Source: Rhodospirillaceae bacterium (GTDB lineage Bacteria > Pseudomonadota > Alphaproteobacteria > UBA8366 > GCA-2717185). Taken from it: a stretch of 9,504 bases of DNA. A model generated the notes under the pieces. The model ran no database searches. It was not told the origin of the DNA and saw only the letters and a program-made list of their open reading frames with translations. Below are positions 6,620 to 9,504 of this stretch, in pieces. The translations under genes and the position numbers were made by a program. The stretch lies in the NCBI GenBank assembly GCA_018660965.1, contig JABJJH010000010.1:1-9504 (forward strand), written 5' to 3'. Position 1 is the first letter of the stretch; the number at the start of each line of letters is the position of its first letter.

Positions 6620-6651
6620 CGCCGACGATACTATCGACATCGGTCGTCATT

Positions 6652-7554
6652 GTGAATTTCAACGCTGGTGATTTTCTTGCTGCGGCGGTTGAAAGCGCCC
6701 TGGCCCAGGAGGATGTCGTCGAAGTGCTGGTCGTCGATAATCATTCGACGGATGGAAGCATCGAGCAGTTGCAGGCGGTGGTTTCCTCTCAGCCCGTGGA
6801 AATTATCCGACTCGAGTCGAATCTTGGTTTTGCGCACGCGTGCAATGTGGGCGCGGAACGCGCCATCGGCGAGACGCTACTCTTCCTGAATCCCGATTGT
6901 CGTATGAAGCATGGGGCCTTGACCCAAATGCGCGAAGCGCTACTCATGCAGGCGGACGCCGGTATGGTCGGACCGCTGCTCGTCAACCCCGACGGAAGCG
7001 AGCAACGTGGCTGCCGGCGTGACATACCGACGCCGTGGCAGATTTTCTGCGTGGCGCTGTTGTTCCACAAATTCATGCCGGATCATCCGAGATTCAGGAA
7101 TTTCAATCATACGGCGCGTCCTTTGCCGGACGAAAACTCCATCGTGCAGGCGATTTCAGGCGCGTGCATGCTGGTGACTCGCAACGCCATGGACAAGGTT
7201 GGCGCGCTTGATCGAAAATTTTTTCTGCATTTCGAGGATCTGGATTGGTGCCGACGTTTTGATGCGGCGGGTTTTAAAATTGTGTTCGCGCCACATGCGG
7301 TCGTCGAACACACGCGCGGCGTTTGCAGCCGTCAGCGACCCATTCGTGTGGAGTATCACAAACATAAATCATTGATTACGTTCTTGCGGAAGCATTTCAC
7401 GGCGTATTATCCGTCCAGCTTCATGTCAGTGGTGTATGTCGTCGTCGCGATGCGGTTTTTCGCGGTCGTTTTAACGAAAGCTTTTGGGTTGCGGAAGGGC
7501 CCCCCCGCCGCGTGGGAGCGTCTGATGACCGAATCGACTGGGTCTGAACCGTAG
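6652..7554 (+). CDS. GT2 family glycosyltransferase, rhamnosyltransferase (WbbL)-like
   Basis: This is a GT-A fold family 2 enzyme of the type that adds a sugar, often L-rhamnose, to a lipid-linked glycan at the cytoplasmic membrane. Counted from GTG 6652 it has 300 residues. The nucleotide-binding motif is VVDNHSTDGS (27-36), NLGFAHACNVGA (57-68) follows, and LNPDC (79-83) is the DxD-equivalent. SGACMLVTR (169-177) and FEDLDWCRR (194-202) carry the acceptor and catalytic ED residues, and VVEHTRGVCS (217-226) is also typical. A hydrophobic stretch at about 257-276 may bind the membrane. The frame upstream of GTG encodes TSVVIV, the expected first beta-strand, so 6652 is only the first conventional start. 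The real start is probably further upstream, after the in-frame TAG at 6574-6576, where there is no ATG, GTG or TTG. It ends 11 bases before the fusion exporter gene, implying one operon. A C7 tract sits at 7500-7506. Confidence 0.85.
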   Translation: MNFNAGDFLAAAVESALAQEDVVEVLVVDNHSTDGSIEQLQAVVSSQPVEIIRLESNLGFAHACNVGAERAIGETLLFLNPDCRMKHGALTQMREALLMQADAGMVGPLLVNPDGSEQRGCRRDIPTPWQIFCVALLFHKFMPDHPRFRNFNHTARPLPDENSIVQAISGACMLVTRNAMDKVGALDRKFFLHFEDLDWCRRFDAAGFKIVFAPHAVVEHTRGVCSRQRPIRVEYHKHKSLITFLRKHFTAYYPSSFMSVVYVVVAMRFFAVVLTKAFGLRKGPPAAWERLMTESTGSEP

Positions 7555-7565
7555 AAGAGCCAGAC

Positions 7566-9504
7566 ATGAGCGTTAAAAATTCAAGCGCCGAACTGGTGAA
7601 TGTCGCGATTGCGGCGATTATCATTCGATACAAGCTCGACCGCCCTTATGGCGTGCTCCTGTTACTCGGCGCTGTGCTTGACCCCTTTTTCTATGCAGCC
7701 GTGGTGTATTTTGTCTTACGCACGGTATTTTTGTTGGACGATGCGGAGCGGTTTTATTTGTTGCTCATCGGATTTATTTCGTTCCGGTGGGCGTTGTCGT
7801 CGATTATGGGCTCGTCGAATTTCGCCGAAATACTCGCTCGGTTTTCCGAGGTGAGGACCCGGCCCACGCGCGCCGCCATCATGGCCGTGATGGGGCCTCC
7901 GGCCATTGTTTTCGCCTTGTCGCTGTCAAGCGCCATGGCCGTCGTCGGTGTTTTACAACCGGAGTCTCAATCCTTTGCTGCGGGGTGGTGGTTGCCGTTC
8001 GTTGCGCTAATCCAGGCCATATGGACCGTCGTGATCGTATTGGTTCTGTCGCGTCTGAGGCGTTTGGGAATTTTGAAGCACGAAATACCCATCGCGGTTA
8101 TGGCGAGTCTGCTGTGGATCATGTCGCCGGCGATGTACTTGTTTCGGGACATTCCTGCAGGCGCCAGCAAATTCCTGACCAGTTTCAATCCGGTTTCCCA
8201 CCTGCTCGCGGCCTTTCATAACGCCTATTGGTTCGGTCAGAATATAAGTCTCGAAGTCTTGCCGATCGCGGGAGTGTTGGGTCTTTTGACCGTTTATATC
8301 TTACGGCCCAGGGCGGCGCATAAAGGGACTGCGCCCGATTCCGAGGATATTGACTCGGGTGGTGGTTGGGTTCGCGTCCAGATTGGACCGGCGGAAGATG
8401 CGGCGCACGCGCACAATTTGGGGCGGTTTTGTTCGTGGCGTGACCGGACCGTGGATTTCACTGGACGTGATGTGATGCGGCTGGTGATCGCCGCTTGGCC
8501 AAAGCGAGAGACGGTCCCCGATGGCGGCTTCAATGCAACAGCAAGGGTGATCCAGGCGCAAAGCGACGTCGATCGGCTCTTCACGGATTTCCTTTCGGTG
8601 TATCCAGATTGGGCGCTGGATCAACTGGCGGTCGCCGCCGCACTGGCGGCGCCGGTCAATGACATCGTGCTCGATGGATTGTTGAATCGGGTCTCGCCGG
8701 ATTTTTTACGCGAATTGTGGCCAATCCTGGAGCGCGAGGCGAAACGGGGACGGCGAATCACGATTGTCGTGGATCATGATTTGGAGACTCCCGTCGCCCT
8801 GAACGGCGACCTGCTTTTCCAGGAGGACTCCGGCGCGCAAGATGGTGCGGTTCAGTTGGAGTTAAACGACTTGAATGCGTCGTCGGAACAGGACAATTCG
8901 CCGGTGATCGTGACCGGCGGCGCCAGTCAGGTCGGGCGTTGTTTGCTGGAGCGTTTGAGCGCGCGGGGTCGACCGGGGATCGCAATTCAGAATGTCGAAC
9001 CGATTCCCCCCCATGACGGCGTCCGAATCGTCGAGGGAAATTTGGCGGGAAATTCGCTGCCGCGCCTGGAGGCGACTGGCATGGTTCATATCCCGGCGAT
9101 CTGGCTGTTGCCCGAAAATCTGCCATGGCTGGCGCATTGCGGGTTGAAGCGTCTGGTTTGCCTCAGTTCGACATCGATCCTTAGCAAGGAAGAATCGCCG
9201 AGTCGGTACGAACGTGACCTGGCGTCTCGGTTGGCCGCGGCGGAAGAACAGGTTCTGTCCGAGTGCGGAAAACTGGGCGTCGATTGCGCGATTCTGCGGC
9301 CCACCATGATATACGGGCGGGGGCTGGATCGAAATGTGAGCCGCGCGGTGAAATTTATCGAAAAATTCGGATTTTATCCCGCCGCAGTCCACGCCGACGG
9401 ATTGCGCCAACCGGTCCATGCCGACGACCTCGCCGCCGCGGCGATGGCGATACTGGACTCGGACAAAGCTGTGCGCGGCATATATGACGTCGGTGGTCAG
9501 GAAG
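7566..9504 (+). CDS. Fusion: ABC-2 polysaccharide-export permease + degenerate ABC ATPase-like segment + NAD-dependent epimerase (partial)
   Basis: An uninterrupted frame runs from ATG 7566 to the window edge (646 codons, 3' end missing); I checked the frame at 120-base intervals. Residues 1-250 look like an ABC-2 permease of the Wzm/KpsM kind: IIIRYKLDRPYGVLLLLGAVLDPFF at the start (cytoplasmic/first membrane segment), about six hydrophobic segments, and SFNPVSHLLAAFHNAYW (206-222) near the end. Residues about 268-420 resemble the second half of a Wzt/KpsT ATPase: VYPDWALDQLAVAAALA (signature region), DIVLDG (366-371, Walker B-like with Gly for Glu), and VVDHDLE (401-407, His404 at the H-loop); no Walker A is visible. 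Residues about 445-646 are an extended SDR: VTGGASQVG (449-457), CLSSTS (532-537), Tyr548, RPTMIYGRG (578-586) and QPVHADDLAAA (615-625). GAAGAG lies 6 bases before the ATG. It follows the glycosyltransferase in the same operon. Export of a glycan coupled to sugar modification is inference. Confidence 0.78.
   Translation, partial: MSVKNSSAELVNVAIAAIIIRYKLDRPYGVLLLLGAVLDPFFYAAVVYFVLRTVFLLDDAERFYLLLIGFISFRWALSSIMGSSNFAEILARFSEVRTRPTRAAIMAVMGPPAIVFALSLSSAMAVVGVLQPESQSFAAGWWLPFVALIQAIWTVVIVLVLSRLRRLGILKHEIPIAVMASLLWIMSPAMYLFRDIPAGASKFLTSFNPVSHLLAAFHNAYWFGQNISLEVLPIAGVLGLLTVYILRPRAAHKGTAPDSEDIDSGGGWVRVQIGPAEDAAHAHNLGRFCSWRDRTVDFTGRDVMRLVIAAWPKRETVPDGGFNATARVIQAQSDVDRLFTDFLSVYPDWALDQLAVAAALAAPVNDIVLDGLLNRVSPDFLRELWPILEREAKRGRRITIVVDHDLETPVALNGDLLFQEDSGAQDGAVQLELNDLNASSEQDNSPVIVTGGASQVGRCLLERLSARGRPGIAIQNVEPIPPHDGVRIVEGNLAGNSLPRLEATGMVHIPAIWLLPENLPWLAHCGLKRLVCLSSTSILSKEESPSRYERDLASRLAAAEEQVLSECGKLGVDCAILRPTMIYGRGLDRNVSRAVKFIEKFGFYPAAVHADGLRQPVHADDLAAAAMAILDSDKAVRGIYDVGGQE

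Larger units (their letters stand above)
6331..6651. other. Divergent intergenic region between ligase-like and glycosyltransferase genes
   Basis: About 320 bases lie between the leftward ligase-like gene and the first usual start of the rightward glycosyltransferase; the latter's conserved frame actually extends back to about 6577-6628. The region is lower in GC than its neighbours. It holds several short dyads: TTCGCGA-N5-TCGCGAA, TATGG-TGT-CCATA (6483-6495) and CTATA-GAT-TATAG (6571-6583). A rightward promoter candidate is TTGGAT (about 6496-6501) with TATTAT 16 bases on. A 111-codon minus-strand frame spans the region and overlaps the ligase TTG by four bases, but its codon use and sequence do not look like a real protein. 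Confidence 0.45.

Noticed and set aside
6327..6662. 111-codon minus-strand ORF ending in a TTGA overlap with the ligase-like start
   Set aside because: It fills the divergent spacer, begins inside the glycosyltransferase, has mixed codon use and no family pattern. The overlap is probably chance, although one hydrophobic stretch keeps a small doubt.
8862..9419. 185-codon minus-strand ORF opposite the fusion gene
   Set aside because: It is Gln/Arg-rich with no motifs, and the plus frame there encodes a clear nucleotide-binding SDR domain.

Overview
The window is bacterial, gene-dense and moderately GC-rich. It reads like an accessory cell-envelope and surface-glycan region of a Gram-negative bacterium, most likely an alphaproteobacterium. 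The evidence is an outer-membrane beta-barrel ending in Phe, a lipoprotein with a clear lipobox, O-antigen ligase-like and export-type ABC-2 proteins, and the general codon choice. The exact genus cannot be read from the sequence.

Layout, left to right. (1) A leftward VanZ-family membrane protein runs off the left edge. (2) A rightward gene encodes a membrane-anchored periplasmic protein with a Pro/Ala linker, an unassigned beta-rich domain and a C-terminal bacterial SH3 domain. (3) Its stop codon lies in the first bases of a tandem pair of 64-bp imperfect palindromes, which fill the gap to the converging next gene. (4) Leftward genes follow: an alpha/beta-hydrolase lipoprotein, an autotransporter-type beta-barrel with only a short Ser/Ala/Gly-rich N-terminal stub, and a 666-residue O-antigen ligase/polymerase-like protein with a soluble C-terminal extension. 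(5) After a structured divergent spacer come two rightward genes: a GT2 glycosyltransferase of the WbbL/rhamnosyltransferase type and, 11 bases later, a very long ORF that runs off the right edge.

Three points stand out. First, the last ORF joins an ABC-2 polysaccharide-export permease, a degenerate ABC ATPase-like segment (Walker A and catalytic Glu lost, H-loop His kept) and an NAD(P)-binding epimerase/dehydratase domain in one uninterrupted frame. Second, the intrinsic terminator expected after the beta-barrel gene lies inside the lipoprotein gene, where its hairpin and U-tract encode the signal peptide. Third, the glycosyltransferase frame carries its conserved first beta-strand upstream of any ATG/GTG/TTG, so it either uses a rare start codon or has lost its start.

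As a working picture (inference), the glycosyltransferase and fusion exporter would assemble and move a lipid-linked glycan, and the divergent ligase-like protein would polymerise or transfer it. The SH3 protein, barrel and lipoprotein would act in the periplasm or outer membrane.
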